From: an uncultured Flavobacteriales bacterium
GTDB lineage: Bacteria; Bacteroidota; Bacteroidia; Flavobacteriales_E; Vicingaceae
Reading direction: 5' to 3'
DNA: 64,000 bases
Assembly: GCA_937901255.1 (NCBI GenBank)
Contig: CALCHN010000047.1
Location: forward strand, 7,149 to 71,148
The notes under the pieces: model-generated
Databases searched by the model: none
Told to the model about the DNA's origin: nothing
The model's input: the letters and a program-made list of their open reading frames with translations, nothing else
Shown here: positions 16,806 to 24,870 of the stretch, one piece after another
How positions within the stretch are numbered: the stretch's first letter is position 1
How the letters are laid out: every line of letters starts with the position of its first letter
Made by a program: the position numbers and the translations under genes

Positions 16806-19526
16806 ATGAAAAAACAAGTCATCTTTTATCTACTTTCTGTAATTATTTCCTTGCAAGCATATGCTCAAAATCAAAATTTTCCTGCTATAGACAGTAAGTC
16901 TTATGAAAAAATGAAACAAGAAGGTACACTGCCTATAAATGCAGTTTTTAATCAGGCAGGCTCTTTTGCTCCATCTTTAGAAGATATCAAAAATGCTTTC
17001 TCTAAAAAGAAAGGAGGAGATAAAGACGGCCCTGAAACTACTTGTGGATGTTATGTAGCACCAGATAATACCTATACATTGGCAATGGGACCAAATGACG
17101 ATGGAAGTACTGCTTTATTAAGTATCCCTTTTAATTTTTGTCTGTATGGAACAAACTACACCAATTTATACATTAATAATAATGGAAATATTTCATTTGG
17201 AACTTCTTATGGTACTTTTTCATCATCTCCATTTCCCTCATCTAGTTATGTAATGGTTGCTCCTTTTTGGGGTGATGTTGATACTCGAGGAGCTGGAACT
17301 GTAAAATACAAAATTACACCAACAGCCATGTACATCAATTGGGATAATGTTGGTTATTATAATTTAGCAACAGATAAAGTAAACACCTTTCAATTGATTA
17401 TTACCGATGGAACCGACCCAGTTTTACCAAACGGAAACAATATAGCATTTTGCTATGGAGATATGCAATGGACCACTGGATCAGCATCTGGAGGGGTTGG
17501 AGGTTTTGGTGGTACACCAGCAACTGTAGGAGCTAACAAAGGAGATGGTGTTAATTTTATCCAATTAGGTCGTTTTGACCAAGCTGGTGCTGCTTATGAT
17601 GGTCCTTTTGGTGCAAATGATGGGGTAAGCTGGTTAGATAATCAATCCTTTTATTTCAATGTTTGTGGAACTACTAACACTCCACCTATTGCTAATTTTA
17701 TTCCTAATGTTGGTGGAAGTGGATGTGATTCAATTTCTATTTGTGGTTTGAATGACACCTTATTAATAAAAGCCATGTTTTTATCTCCTGAAAACGGACA
17801 AACTACCACTATAAACATCAATTTTAATGGGTCCCCTGGTTTTACCACTTTAAACAACACCCCTGGAAACCCAGCTACAGCTCTCATTCAAGTTATTTCT
17901 TCACCAGCAAATGCAGGAATGAATACCATAACTTTTACTGCAACAGATAATGGAACACCAGCTGGAGTAACCATAGTTAATTATAATGTTTTTGTAGATA
18001 CAAATGGACTTGCTAATTTTAACCCTGTTATTAATGGAAACTTAGAATTTTGCGAAGGACAAAATTCTACCTTAACGGTAAGTCCAACAACTTATGATAG
18101 TTATTTGTGGAACACTGGTTCAACAGGAAATTCAATAGTAGCAGATTCTACTGGACAATATTGGGTAACTGCAAACTGGAATGGTTGTTCAAAATCAGTA
18201 GCTGTTGATGTAGTGGAGCATCCTGCACCAAACCCTGTAATACAAGGAGCTTTATTTACTTGTACTTCAAATCCAACTACACTTTATATAGTTGATTCTA
18301 CTGGATTATATACAAGTATTGTTTGGTCAAACTCAAGTACAAACGACTCTATTACTGTATTGAGTGGCACATATACTGTAACAGTAACGGATACCAATGG
18401 ATGTGTTGCAACATCTCCTGCTGTAACAGTTGTAAATTCAACTCCAACTGTTACTATTACAGGTGGAACTTCATATTGTGCAGGCAATACACATACTTTA
18501 ACAGCAGTACCATCTATAACTTCAGGAATAAGTTACTTATGGTCAAACGGAGGCACAAATGCTTCTACAACTATTAATACTCCAGGTACCTATTATGTAA
18601 CTGTAAGTTATAACAATGGTTGTTCTGCATCAGATACTATTCAGGTTACAGTTATAAATCCTGTAACAAGTACTCAAAGCCCTTCAATTTGCCAAGGTGA
18701 TAACTTTACTTTACCAGGAGGACAAGTAGTAACTCAATCAGGAAATTATGTTGATACACTTGTGGCTGCTTCTGGTTGCGATAGCATTATCACAACAAAC
18801 TTAACTGTTATTCCATTAGTAGATGCAACAATAACTCCCGTTGGTAATTTATGTGAAAATGGAACTACAATTAACTTATCAGCTGCTACCAGTGGTGGAA
18901 CTTGGAGCGGAAATGGTATTGTAAACTCAACTACAGGTGAGTTTAACCCAAGTTTAGCTGGAATTGGAAATCATCAAATTATTTATACTGTTGGTACAAT
19001 GTGTGGAAATGCTGACACTATAAACATAACAATTAATCCAATTCCTGATTTTTCACTTGCTTCAATGGAGGATACTTGCCTTTCTGGAAGAGGAACAATT
19101 ATTAGCACCATCATTTCTGGAACTCCAGCATATACTTATTCTTGGAGTAGAGGGGATAATAGCCAACATCTGACAAATGTGTTAGCAGGTAATTATTCAC
19201 TTGTTGTAACAGATGGAAATGGTTGTTCTAAATCAGAACATATTGTAGTTGGTAATATTGGTGATATTTGTGCAGTAGTAATTCCAAACATTATTACTCC
19301 AAATGGTGACAACATGAATGACAATTTTGTTATTACTAACTTAGAATTTTTTCCAGATAATAAATTGGTTGTGTTTAACCGTTGGGGAAAAAAGGTTTAC
19401 GAAAAAACAGGTTATCAAAATGATTGGAATGGAGATGGACATAGTGACGGAACTTATTTCTTCATTTTAGAATTGAATGATTTTGCCAATACTATACACA
19501 AAGGAACAATCACTATTTTAAAATAA
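16806..19526 (+). CDS. Nidogen-like domain surface protein with T9SS type B sorting domain
   Basis: A 906-residue exported protein with signal peptide (MKKQVIFYLLSVIISLQAYA). The nidogen-like domain (about 70-290) shows LSIPFNFCLYG, LYINNNGNISFG, MVAPFWGDVDTRG and ANKGDGVNFIQLGRFDQ. Several Ig-like/SprB-type repeats (about 300-820) follow, with motifs such as SYLWSNGGTNAST and GCDSIITTNLTV. The type B sorting domain (IPNIITPNGDNMNDNFVI...NRWGKKVYE) is at the C-terminus. Nidogen-like domains mediate protein-matrix contacts in eukaryotes and occur in bacterial adhesins, so a cell-surface adhesion role is plausible. The terminal 176 bp closely match the preceding gene, while the rest does not. 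Confidence 0.87.
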   Translation: MKKQVIFYLLSVIISLQAYAQNQNFPAIDSKSYEKMKQEGTLPINAVFNQAGSFAPSLEDIKNAFSKKKGGDKDGPETTCGCYVAPDNTYTLAMGPNDDGSTALLSIPFNFCLYGTNYTNLYINNNGNISFGTSYGTFSSSPFPSSSYVMVAPFWGDVDTRGAGTVKYKITPTAMYINWDNVGYYNLATDKVNTFQLIITDGTDPVLPNGNNIAFCYGDMQWTTGSASGGVGGFGGTPATVGANKGDGVNFIQLGRFDQAGAAYDGPFGANDGVSWLDNQSFYFNVCGTTNTPPIANFIPNVGGSGCDSISICGLNDTLLIKAMFLSPENGQTTTININFNGSPGFTTLNNTPGNPATALIQVISSPANAGMNTITFTATDNGTPAGVTIVNYNVFVDTNGLANFNPVINGNLEFCEGQNSTLTVSPTTYDSYLWNTGSTGNSIVADSTGQYWVTANWNGCSKSVAVDVVEHPAPNPVIQGALFTCTSNPTTLYIVDSTGLYTSIVWSNSSTNDSITVLSGTYTVTVTDTNGCVATSPAVTVVNSTPTVTITGGTSYCAGNTHTLTAVPSITSGISYLWSNGGTNASTTINTPGTYYVTVSYNNGCSASDTIQVTVINPVTSTQSPSICQGDNFTLPGGQVVTQSGNYVDTLVAASGCDSIITTNLTVIPLVDATITPVGNLCENGTTINLSAATSGGTWSGNGIVNSTTGEFNPSLAGIGNHQIIYTVGTMCGNADTINITINPIPDFSLASMEDTCLSGRGTIISTIISGTPAYTYSWSRGDNSQHLTNVLAGNYSLVVTDGNGCSKSEHIVVGNIGDICAVVIPNIITPNGDNMNDNFVITNLEFFPDNKLVVFNRWGKKVYEKTGYQNDWNGDGHSDGTYFFILELNDFANTIHKGTITILK
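19351..19526 (+). repeat. Homogenised sorting-domain segment, copy 2
   Basis: Partner of 16500-16675 in the neighbouring type B cargo gene. It encodes FPDNKLVVFNRWGKKVYEKT onward to the C-terminus. Confidence 0.85.
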
Positions 19527-19545
19527 CCAAAAATGATTTTAAACT

Positions 19546-19582
19546 AAAAAGCCTGAAAAACAAATGTTTTTCAGGCTTTTTT
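19546..19582. terminator. Bidirectional terminator between the cargo gene and accA
   Basis: Perfect 16-bp stem AAAAAGCCTGAAAAAC / GTTTTTCAGGCTTTTT with loop AAAT. Poly-A on one side and poly-T on the other allow use by both converging genes. Confidence 0.9.
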
Positions 19583-19606
19583 ATTGTGTAAATTCTAACA
19601 AGCTTA

Positions 19607-20563
19607 TTACTCTACAACCACTCCCATACTACAAAACTTGTTGATTCTTTTCTCTACTAATTTATCTTTATCCATTTCCACTAATTTAGGTAAGTGTTTA
19701 AGAATTTCTTTTTTAACCAAATCAAAAGCTTCTTCAGGAGCAGCATGAGCACCACCAATAGGCTCTTTAATAACACCATCTACTAATTTATTTTCTAACA
19801 TATCAGTAGAAGTTAGTTTAAGTGCTGCTGCTGCTTGCTCTTTAAAATCCCAACTTCTCCATAAAATAGAAGAACAAGATTCTGGAGAAATAACTGAATA
19901 CCATGTATTTTCCATCATTAGCACCTTATCTCCTACTCCAATACCTAAAGCTCCACCAGAAGCACCCTCTCCAATAATAACTACTATAATTGGAACTTGT
20001 AATTGTGCCATTTCAAATAAGTTTCTTGCTATGGCTTCTCCTTGACCTCTTTCCTCAGCCTCCAAACCTGGAAATGCTCCAGGAGTATCAACAAAACAAA
20101 TTACCGGTTTATTAAATTTTTCGGCAAGCTTCATTAGCCTTAACGCTTTTCTATAACCTTCTGGGTTAGGCATACCAAAATTTCTGTACTGTCTCATTTT
20201 GGTATTTATACCTTTTTGTTGACCAATTAGCATAACAGATTGACCGTCTATCATTCCAAAACCACCAACCATGGCTTTATCATCTTTTACCGTTCTATCT
20301 CCATGTAGTTCAATAAAATTACCATCAGTTATATGTTTTATATAAGCTAAGGTATAAGGTCTTTCTGGATGTCTGGAAACCTGAACTCTTTGCCATGGTG
20401 TAAGGTTAGCATATAGCTCTTTACGAGTATCTTTTATTTTTTTTTGAATTTCTTTAATAATTTTAGATGTATCTACACCTTTCTCTTCTTGAAGCTTTAA
20501 ATGCTCCTCTAGTTGTTCTTCTAAAATTTGTATTGGCTCTTCAAAATCTAAATATACTGGCAT
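19607..20563 (-). CDS. accA: Acetyl-CoA carboxylase carboxyltransferase subunit alpha
   Basis: A 318-residue protein of normal AccA length. It has the coiled N-terminal helix, PERPYTLAYIKHI, FIELHGDR, GGFGMIDGQSVMLIGQQKG, the crotonase-type core FVDTPGAFPGLEAEERGQGE, GEGASGGALGIGVGD, and YSVISPESCSSILWR. With AccD it transfers carboxyl from carboxybiotin to acetyl-CoA, the first committed step of fatty-acid synthesis. It is the last gene of a leftward group (outer-membrane protein, lipA, ispE, accA), 84 bp after ispE. A strong bidirectional terminator follows. The regulatory zinc finger resides on AccD, which is not in the window. Confidence 0.96.
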   Translation of the reverse strand: MPVYLDFEEPIQILEEQLEEHLKLQEEKGVDTSKIIKEIQKKIKDTRKELYANLTPWQRVQVSRHPERPYTLAYIKHITDGNFIELHGDRTVKDDKAMVGGFGMIDGQSVMLIGQQKGINTKMRQYRNFGMPNPEGYRKALRLMKLAEKFNKPVICFVDTPGAFPGLEAEERGQGEAIARNLFEMAQLQVPIIVVIIGEGASGGALGIGVGDKVLMMENTWYSVISPESCSSILWRSWDFKEQAAAALKLTSTDMLENKLVDGVIKEPIGGAHAAPEEAFDLVKKEILKHLPKLVEMDKDKLVEKRINKFCSMGVVVE

Positions 20564-20647
20564 ATTCTCTTTTTTTAATTAAAATCCAAAATTACTAATT
20601 TATATTTTTCAATAACTTGAGTAAAGTAATTTAGTTTTCATTGTAAA

Positions 20648-21412
20648 TTACTTGTTAAAAACTCCATAAACTGCTGAGCCACTACCTGTCATAGAGGCAT
20701 AAATAGCTCCTTGTTTATATAAAGCTAATTTTGTTTGTTCTATTGTTTTGTATTTTAAAAATATAGAAGCTTCAAAATCATTTTTAATACTATTTTTCCA
20801 CTCCTGAATAGGCAATTGTAGTTGGTCTCTTAAATCCACCTCACTTTGTTTAATTTTTATTCCATCATACGCTTCTTTTGTTGATACATGAATGTGTGGA
20901 AATACCACTTCAACTCTATAATCGTTTAAATTTAAATCATAATCACTAAACTCATCTCCTTTATTATAGGCATAAACAGGCTTATTCTTAATAAAAAAAG
21001 CACAATCGCTGCCTAATTTTTGGGCGTAAGTAATTAATTGCTCTTCAGAAAGGTTTAAATCAAATAAAGTGTTTAATAATTTTAAAGTAAAAGCTGCATC
21101 TGAGGAACCGCCTCCTAAACCTGCTCCTATAGGAATTACTTTATGTAAATGAATTTTAACATTGGGAATATCAAAATCTGCTTTTAATAAGTGATAAGCT
21201 TTAACACATAAATTTTCATTACTATTTCCAGGTATTTCTATTCCTGATGAAGAAAATAAAACATTGTCATTTTCTGTATTTAGAACTATTTCTAAAATAT
21301 CTTTAAGATGAAAAATAGGGTAAAATACACTTTCTATATTGTGGAAACCATCCGGTCTTTTTCCAACAACATTGAGGCCTATGTTAATTTTGGCATTAGG
21401 AAAAACTATCAT
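20648..21412 (-). CDS. ispE: 4-diphosphocytidyl-2-C-methyl-D-erythritol kinase
   Basis: The 254-residue GHMP kinase has the IspE start FPNAKINIGLNVVGKRPDGFH (catalytic Lys/His region), the ATP-binding glycine loop PIGAGLGGGSSDAAF with the family GLGGGSSDA signature, and SDCAFFI (catalytic Asp). Motif III, MTGSGSAVYGVF, is near the end. It phosphorylates CDP-methylerythritol in the non-mevalonate isoprenoid pathway. Slightly shorter than E. coli IspE (283), as is usual in this phylum. It lies 17 bp downstream of lipA, so the two are probably co-transcribed. Confidence 0.95.
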   Translation of the reverse strand: MIVFPNAKINIGLNVVGKRPDGFHNIESVFYPIFHLKDILEIVLNTENDNVLFSSSGIEIPGNSNENLCVKAYHLLKADFDIPNVKIHLHKVIPIGAGLGGGSSDAAFTLKLLNTLFDLNLSEEQLITYAQKLGSDCAFFIKNKPVYAYNKGDEFSDYDLNLNDYRVEVVFPHIHVSTKEAYDGIKIKQSEVDLRDQLQLPIQEWKNSIKNDFEASIFLKYKTIEQTKLALYKQGAIYASMTGSGSAVYGVFNK

Positions 21413-21429
21413 GAAAAATTCTTTACTTC

Positions 21430-22305
21430 CTAAAACATATGTTTTTCGGCATGGTAAGAAGACCTAACCAAAGGACCACTTTCTACGTATCTAAAGCCTA
21501 ATTCCAGTCCTATTTCTTTATATTCAGCAAATTGAGCTGGAGTAACAAACTCTTTAACGGGTAAATGTTTAGGTGTTGGTTGTAAATATTGTCCTAAAGT
21601 TAATATATCGCAACCTGCGTTTACTAAATCTTGCATTGTTTCTATCACCTCTTCTCTGGTCTCTCCTAGGCCTAACATTACACCAGATTTTGTTCTCATT
21701 CCGCCTTCTTTTAATCTTTTTATTACTTCCAAACTTCTATCGTACTTAGCTTGGATTCTTACCTCTTTTGTTAATCTTCTTACTGTTTCTAAATTATGTG
21801 AAACAATTTCAGGTGCTACATCTATTATTCTTTGTAAATTATCCCATTTACCTTGAAAGTCTGGAATTAAGGTTTCCATGGTTGTTTGCGGACTAAATTC
21901 TCTAACTTTGTTTACTGTCTCCACCCAAATAATAGACCCTCCATCTTTCAAATCATCTCTATCTACAGAAGTGATAACACAATGCTTTACGTTCATTAGT
22001 TTTACTGAATTAGCTACTCTTTCCGGCTCTTCAACATCTGCAGGTAATGGTCGTCCGGTTTTTACGGCACAAAAACCACAAGATCTGGTACAAATATTTC
22101 CTAAAATCATAAAGGTTGCCGTTCCGGCCCCCCAACATTCTCCCATATTAGGACAATTTCCGCTTTCACATATCGTGTGTAGCTTATGTTCCGAAACAAT
22201 TTGTCTAACCTTAGTGTATTCTTGACCAGTAGGTAATTTAACTTTTAACCAACTTGGTTTTTTAATTTTACTAAATCCAACTGGTTTTTCTTCTTCTTTA
22301 ATCAT
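21430..22305 (-). CDS. lipA: Lipoyl synthase
   Basis: A 291-residue radical-SAM enzyme. It has the LipA-specific auxiliary cluster motif CESGNCPNMGEC (C46, C51, C57), the radical-SAM motif CTRSCGFC (C72, C76, C79), and the conserved C-terminal RSSYHAE, whose Ser ligates the auxiliary cluster. It inserts two sulfurs into octanoyl groups on lipoyl domains of 2-oxoacid dehydrogenases and GcvH. It lies between an outer-membrane protein gene (32 bp upstream) and ispE (17 bp downstream) on the minus strand. All catalytic residues are present. Confidence 0.97.
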   Translation of the reverse strand: MIKEEEKPVGFSKIKKPSWLKVKLPTGQEYTKVRQIVSEHKLHTICESGNCPNMGECWGAGTATFMILGNICTRSCGFCAVKTGRPLPADVEEPERVANSVKLMNVKHCVITSVDRDDLKDGGSIIWVETVNKVREFSPQTTMETLIPDFQGKWDNLQRIIDVAPEIVSHNLETVRRLTKEVRIQAKYDRSLEVIKRLKEGGMRTKSGVMLGLGETREEVIETMQDLVNAGCDILTLGQYLQPTPKHLPVKEFVTPAQFAEYKEIGLELGFRYVESGPLVRSSYHAEKHMF

Positions 22306-22337
22306 CTCTCCATTAATATTTTCAATTCTTACTACAA

Positions 22338-23093
22338 TTAATTTGTACTTTTAGAGCCAAACGAAAAGGTTACATATAAATTTATCAGCCAATTTCTATT
22401 TAATTCATTTGCCATCATTGGTAATTCCTGTAAAAACAAATCTGCTTTAGCTCCTACTTCTAATGCATTTAAATTTTCTGCTTCTCTGGCAGATTCAAAA
22501 TTTAACCCTGCTTTTAAAAATATACCTGGAATAATTTTCCCACCAAACAATCCTTTCATTGCAGGACCTTTTCCAACAATGTCATTTTGAGTATGTTTTT
22601 CAGGGTCATACCTTTCAAACCTAGTATCTATGGTTTCCAATTCTTCATTGTAAAATAATACTTCCAAATATATTGGTTTTGCGTAGGCTAATGTAATTCC
22701 AGTATTATAAATCATAGCTATTGCAATACCTCTAACACTTTGTTTACTTATAAAAGTTTTATGATTACCAACACTTCCTCTAAACAAAAACATGGTATTT
22801 AATTTTCCATACACATACCCATTGGAATTATCAAACAAAGATGTGAAAGTTTTAATTTCTTTAGGATGTTTTAACCCAACTATTTCTCCTTCAAAAGTTC
22901 TTCTTGTAAAACCTGAGGTGTACATTCCGTACCTATAATTAAACCCCCAACCTGTTGTATGAATAATTAAACCATAAGCTTGCTCACTTTTATATACCGT
23001 TCTTGCTTCTTCAAAAATTGTTTCTTGGGCAACCGCTTTTGATGCACCACAAAAAAACAAAGCAAGAATAACTATGTAAGCAACATTTTTCAT
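22338..23093 (-). CDS. Predicted outer-membrane beta-barrel protein upstream of lipA
   Basis: The best start, ATG at 23091-23093, gives 251 residues and the signal peptide MKNVAYIVILALFFCGASKA followed by VAQ. A frame extending to 23129 would put 12 hydrophobic residues before this signal and overlap the divergent promoter. The mature part has alternating strands (YGLIIHTTGWGFNYRYGMYT, GIAIAMIYNTGITLAYAKPI) and ends with WLINLYVTFSFGSKS, as in small barrels. I recognise no named family. Its place as the first gene of the lipA-ispE-accA unit suggests a constitutively expressed envelope protein, but no function follows from that. Confidence 0.7.
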   Translation of the reverse strand: MKNVAYIVILALFFCGASKAVAQETIFEEARTVYKSEQAYGLIIHTTGWGFNYRYGMYTSGFTRRTFEGEIVGLKHPKEIKTFTSLFDNSNGYVYGKLNTMFLFRGSVGNHKTFISKQSVRGIAIAMIYNTGITLAYAKPIYLEVLFYNEELETIDTRFERYDPEKHTQNDIVGKGPAMKGLFGGKIIPGIFLKAGLNFESAREAENLNALEVGAKADLFLQELPMMANELNRNWLINLYVTFSFGSKSTN

Positions 23094-23122
23094 AAGCAAT
23101 AGCAAAAATAATAATAAATAAT

Positions 23123-23152
23123 TTGTCAACTTTACAAGATGTAGTTAATTTG
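23123..23152 (+). promoter_or_regulatory. Promoter of the OsmC gene
   Basis: TTG (23123-23125), 20 bp, then TAATTTG (23146-23152) fit the Bacteroidota -33/-7 pattern with one base missing from the TAnnTTTG spacer. Transcription would start near 23158, only about 13 nt before the ATG at 23171. Confidence 0.45.
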
Positions 23153-23170
23153 CAAACACATCAATTTATT

Positions 23171-23575
23171 ATGCCAACATCTAAAATTATATATAAAGGA
23201 GATTTAAGAACCGAAGCTGTTCATTTATACTCTAACAACAAAATTATTACCGATGCTCCCCTAGACAACCAAGGGAAGGCTGAAGCTTTTTCGCCAACTG
23301 ATTTAGTTGCTACAGCTCTTGTTAGTTGTATGTTTACCATTATAGGAATTAAAGCCAGAGATGGCGGATTTTCTATTGAAAATGCATCAGCAACTGCTAC
23401 AAAAATAATGGCTGAAAAACCTAGAAAAATACAAGAAGTTATTATCGAGTTTGATTTTACTAATCACCATTACTCTGATAAAGAAAAGAAATTGATTGAA
23501 AACTCAGCAAAAACTTGTCCTGTGGCACTAAGTTTAGCTAAAGACATAAAACAAACTTTAATCTTTAATTTCTAA
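23171..23575 (+). CDS. OsmC/Ohr-family peroxide-resistance protein
   Basis: The 134-residue protein has the OsmC fold pattern: strand KIIYKGDLRTEAVHL, the peroxidatic Cys in FSPTDLVATALVSCMFTIIG, and the second Cys in NSAKTCPVALSLAKDI. These thiols reduce organic hydroperoxides, often with lipoylated partners, which is notable given lipA nearby. ATG 23171 is preferred over the in-frame TTG 23123, because the latter forms the -33 promoter element and the 16 extra residues are not OsmC-like. The 3' end overlaps the convergent ytxJ-like gene by 18 bp. Confidence 0.87.
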   Translation: MPTSKIIYKGDLRTEAVHLYSNNKIITDAPLDNQGKAEAFSPTDLVATALVSCMFTIIGIKARDGGFSIENASATATKIMAEKPRKIQEVIIEFDFTNHHYSDKEKKLIENSAKTCPVALSLAKDIKQTLIFNF

Positions 23576-23911
23576 CACTTCTTTAACTTTACTAACAGAA
23601 ATTGCTCCGTGTGAAGCATGGTTAACACACTTATTGTTTTTTATAATAAGTAGTTGTGGAGATTCGTGTTGCACATCAAAATCTGCTGCAATTTGATTAG
23701 AAATTTCTCTGTATTTAATTAAATCTAAATAATATAGCGGTACTTTATGCTCATCAATATCCCATGTTGTTGACATTTTTAGTTTTGCCATCATGCTTAC
23801 AGGACATCTAGTACTATGTTTAAACACAGCAACAGCAAAATAGCCTTCTTCATTTGAAGAGGCTACCATTTTATTATAATCAGAAAGTGTTTCGAGTTTG
23901 AGCCAGTTCAT
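23558..23911 (-). CDS. ytxJ: YtxJ-like bacillithiol-associated thioredoxin-fold protein
   Basis: A 117-residue thioredoxin-like protein with the YtxJ signature FKHSTRCPVSMMAK, where the single Cys of the RCPVS active site replaces a CXXC motif. It also has the strand PLYYLDLIKYREISNQIA and the cis-Pro region ESPQLLII. In Firmicutes and Bacteroidota YtxJ is linked to bacillithiol as a bacilliredoxin-like protein. It converges on and overlaps the osmC-like gene, so the two redox genes share a 3' region. An antisense effect between them is possible but not shown. Confidence 0.83.
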   Translation of the reverse strand: MNWLKLETLSDYNKMVASSNEEGYFAVAVFKHSTRCPVSMMAKLKMSTTWDIDEHKVPLYYLDLIKYREISNQIAADFDVQHESPQLLIIKNNKCVNHASHGAISVSKVKEVLEIKD

Positions 23912-23930
23912 AGTAGGGACTAAACAAATA

Positions 23931-24059
23931 TTAAGCTGCTACTTTTGTAGTCTTAACATCTGTTTTTCCATAAGCAGGACAAGTACCATGACTTTTACAA
24001 GAAGAATAAAGTAATGCTAATAGAAATAAAGAAGCTAGAGTTAATGCGATTTTTTTCAT
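23931..24059 (-). CDS. 42-residue lipoprotein with KSH-G-TCPAY motif
   Basis: This short frame begins at ATG 24057-24059 and ends at TAA 23931-23933. The product starts MKKIALTLASLFLLALLYSS followed by the lipobox Cys (C21), giving a mature peptide CKSHGTCPAYGKTDVKTTKV and two Ala, only 22 residues long with a second Cys (C27). It lies 19 bp upstream of the ytxJ-like gene on the same strand, so it may be co-transcribed. KSH(G)TCPAY nearly repeats the C-terminal MKSHTCPAYAL of the PorP protein at the left edge. The convincing signal peptide and codon use support a real gene; the function is unknown. Confidence 0.65.
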   Translation of the reverse strand: MKKIALTLASLFLLALLYSSCKSHGTCPAYGKTDVKTTKVAA

Positions 24060-24177
24060 GCGAGTTTTCTTAATTTTGAGTTACAAACATAATAAAAATA
24101 TTTTTACAAAGTTTTCTTTTTTATTAACAATTTTTCAATTTGAAAATGTTTAAAACCTCTATAAACCAGAAAAATCA

Positions 24178-24843
24178 ATGATCAACATCCTATTAAGCGA
24201 CTCGTGGAAAAAATTATTATCAAGTGAAATTAACGCTCCATATTTTACTGATTTACTGCAATTTTTAGCTGAAGACAAGAAAAACTATCGTATTTTTCCT
24301 CCTGAAAAAGAAATATTTAACGCTTTTAACCTTACATCTCTAGAAAAAATAAAAGTAGTCATTATTGGTCAAGATCCTTATCATGGCATTGGTCAGGCTC
24401 ACGGACTTTGTTTTTCAGTAAATGATGGCGTTAAGTTCCCTCCATCATTAAAAAATATTTTTAAAGAATTGCAAAGTGATTTAAACATTCCTATATCTCT
24501 TTCTGGTAATTTAACCCATTGGGCAGAACAAGGTGTTTTTTTACTAAACAACACGCTTACTGTTAGAGAAAAAACACCCACTTCTCATCAAAAAAAAGGT
24601 TGGGAAGAATTTACAGATGCCGTTATAAAATTAATTTCCGAACAAAAATCGGGAGTAGTTTTTTTACTTTGGGGAAGTTTTGCTCAATCTAAAGAAAATT
24701 TAATTGATACCACTAAACACCATATTTTAAAAGCAACTCACCCCTCTCCTTTTTCTGCCCATAGAGGTTTTTTGGGATGCCAACATTTTTCTAAAACCAA
24801 CAAAATTTTAATAGAACAAGGTAAAACCCCTATTAACTTTTAA
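24178..24843 (+). CDS. ung: Uracil-DNA glycosylase
   Basis: The 221-residue family 1 UDG has the water-activating loop GQDPYHGIGQAHGLCFSV (catalytic Asp), the Ser-Pro loop region PPSLKNIFKEL, the uracil-binding strand VVFLLWGSFAQ, and the Leu loop HPSPFSAHRGFLGCQHF with catalytic His. It excises uracil from DNA in base-excision repair. The length is normal (E. coli 229). It is followed 27 bp later by the BamA-like gene in the same direction. Confidence 0.97.
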   Translation: MINILLSDSWKKLLSSEINAPYFTDLLQFLAEDKKNYRIFPPEKEIFNAFNLTSLEKIKVVIIGQDPYHGIGQAHGLCFSVNDGVKFPPSLKNIFKELQSDLNIPISLSGNLTHWAEQGVFLLNNTLTVREKTPTSHQKKGWEEFTDAVIKLISEQKSGVVFLLWGSFAQSKENLIDTTKHHILKATHPSPFSAHRGFLGCQHFSKTNKILIEQGKTPINF

Positions 24844-24870
24844 ATTTACACCCTCCTACAAAAGCAATAA

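Noticed and set aside
23123..23170. TTG start for the OsmC gene
   Set aside because: This TTG fits the -33 promoter element, and the extra residues are not OsmC-like.
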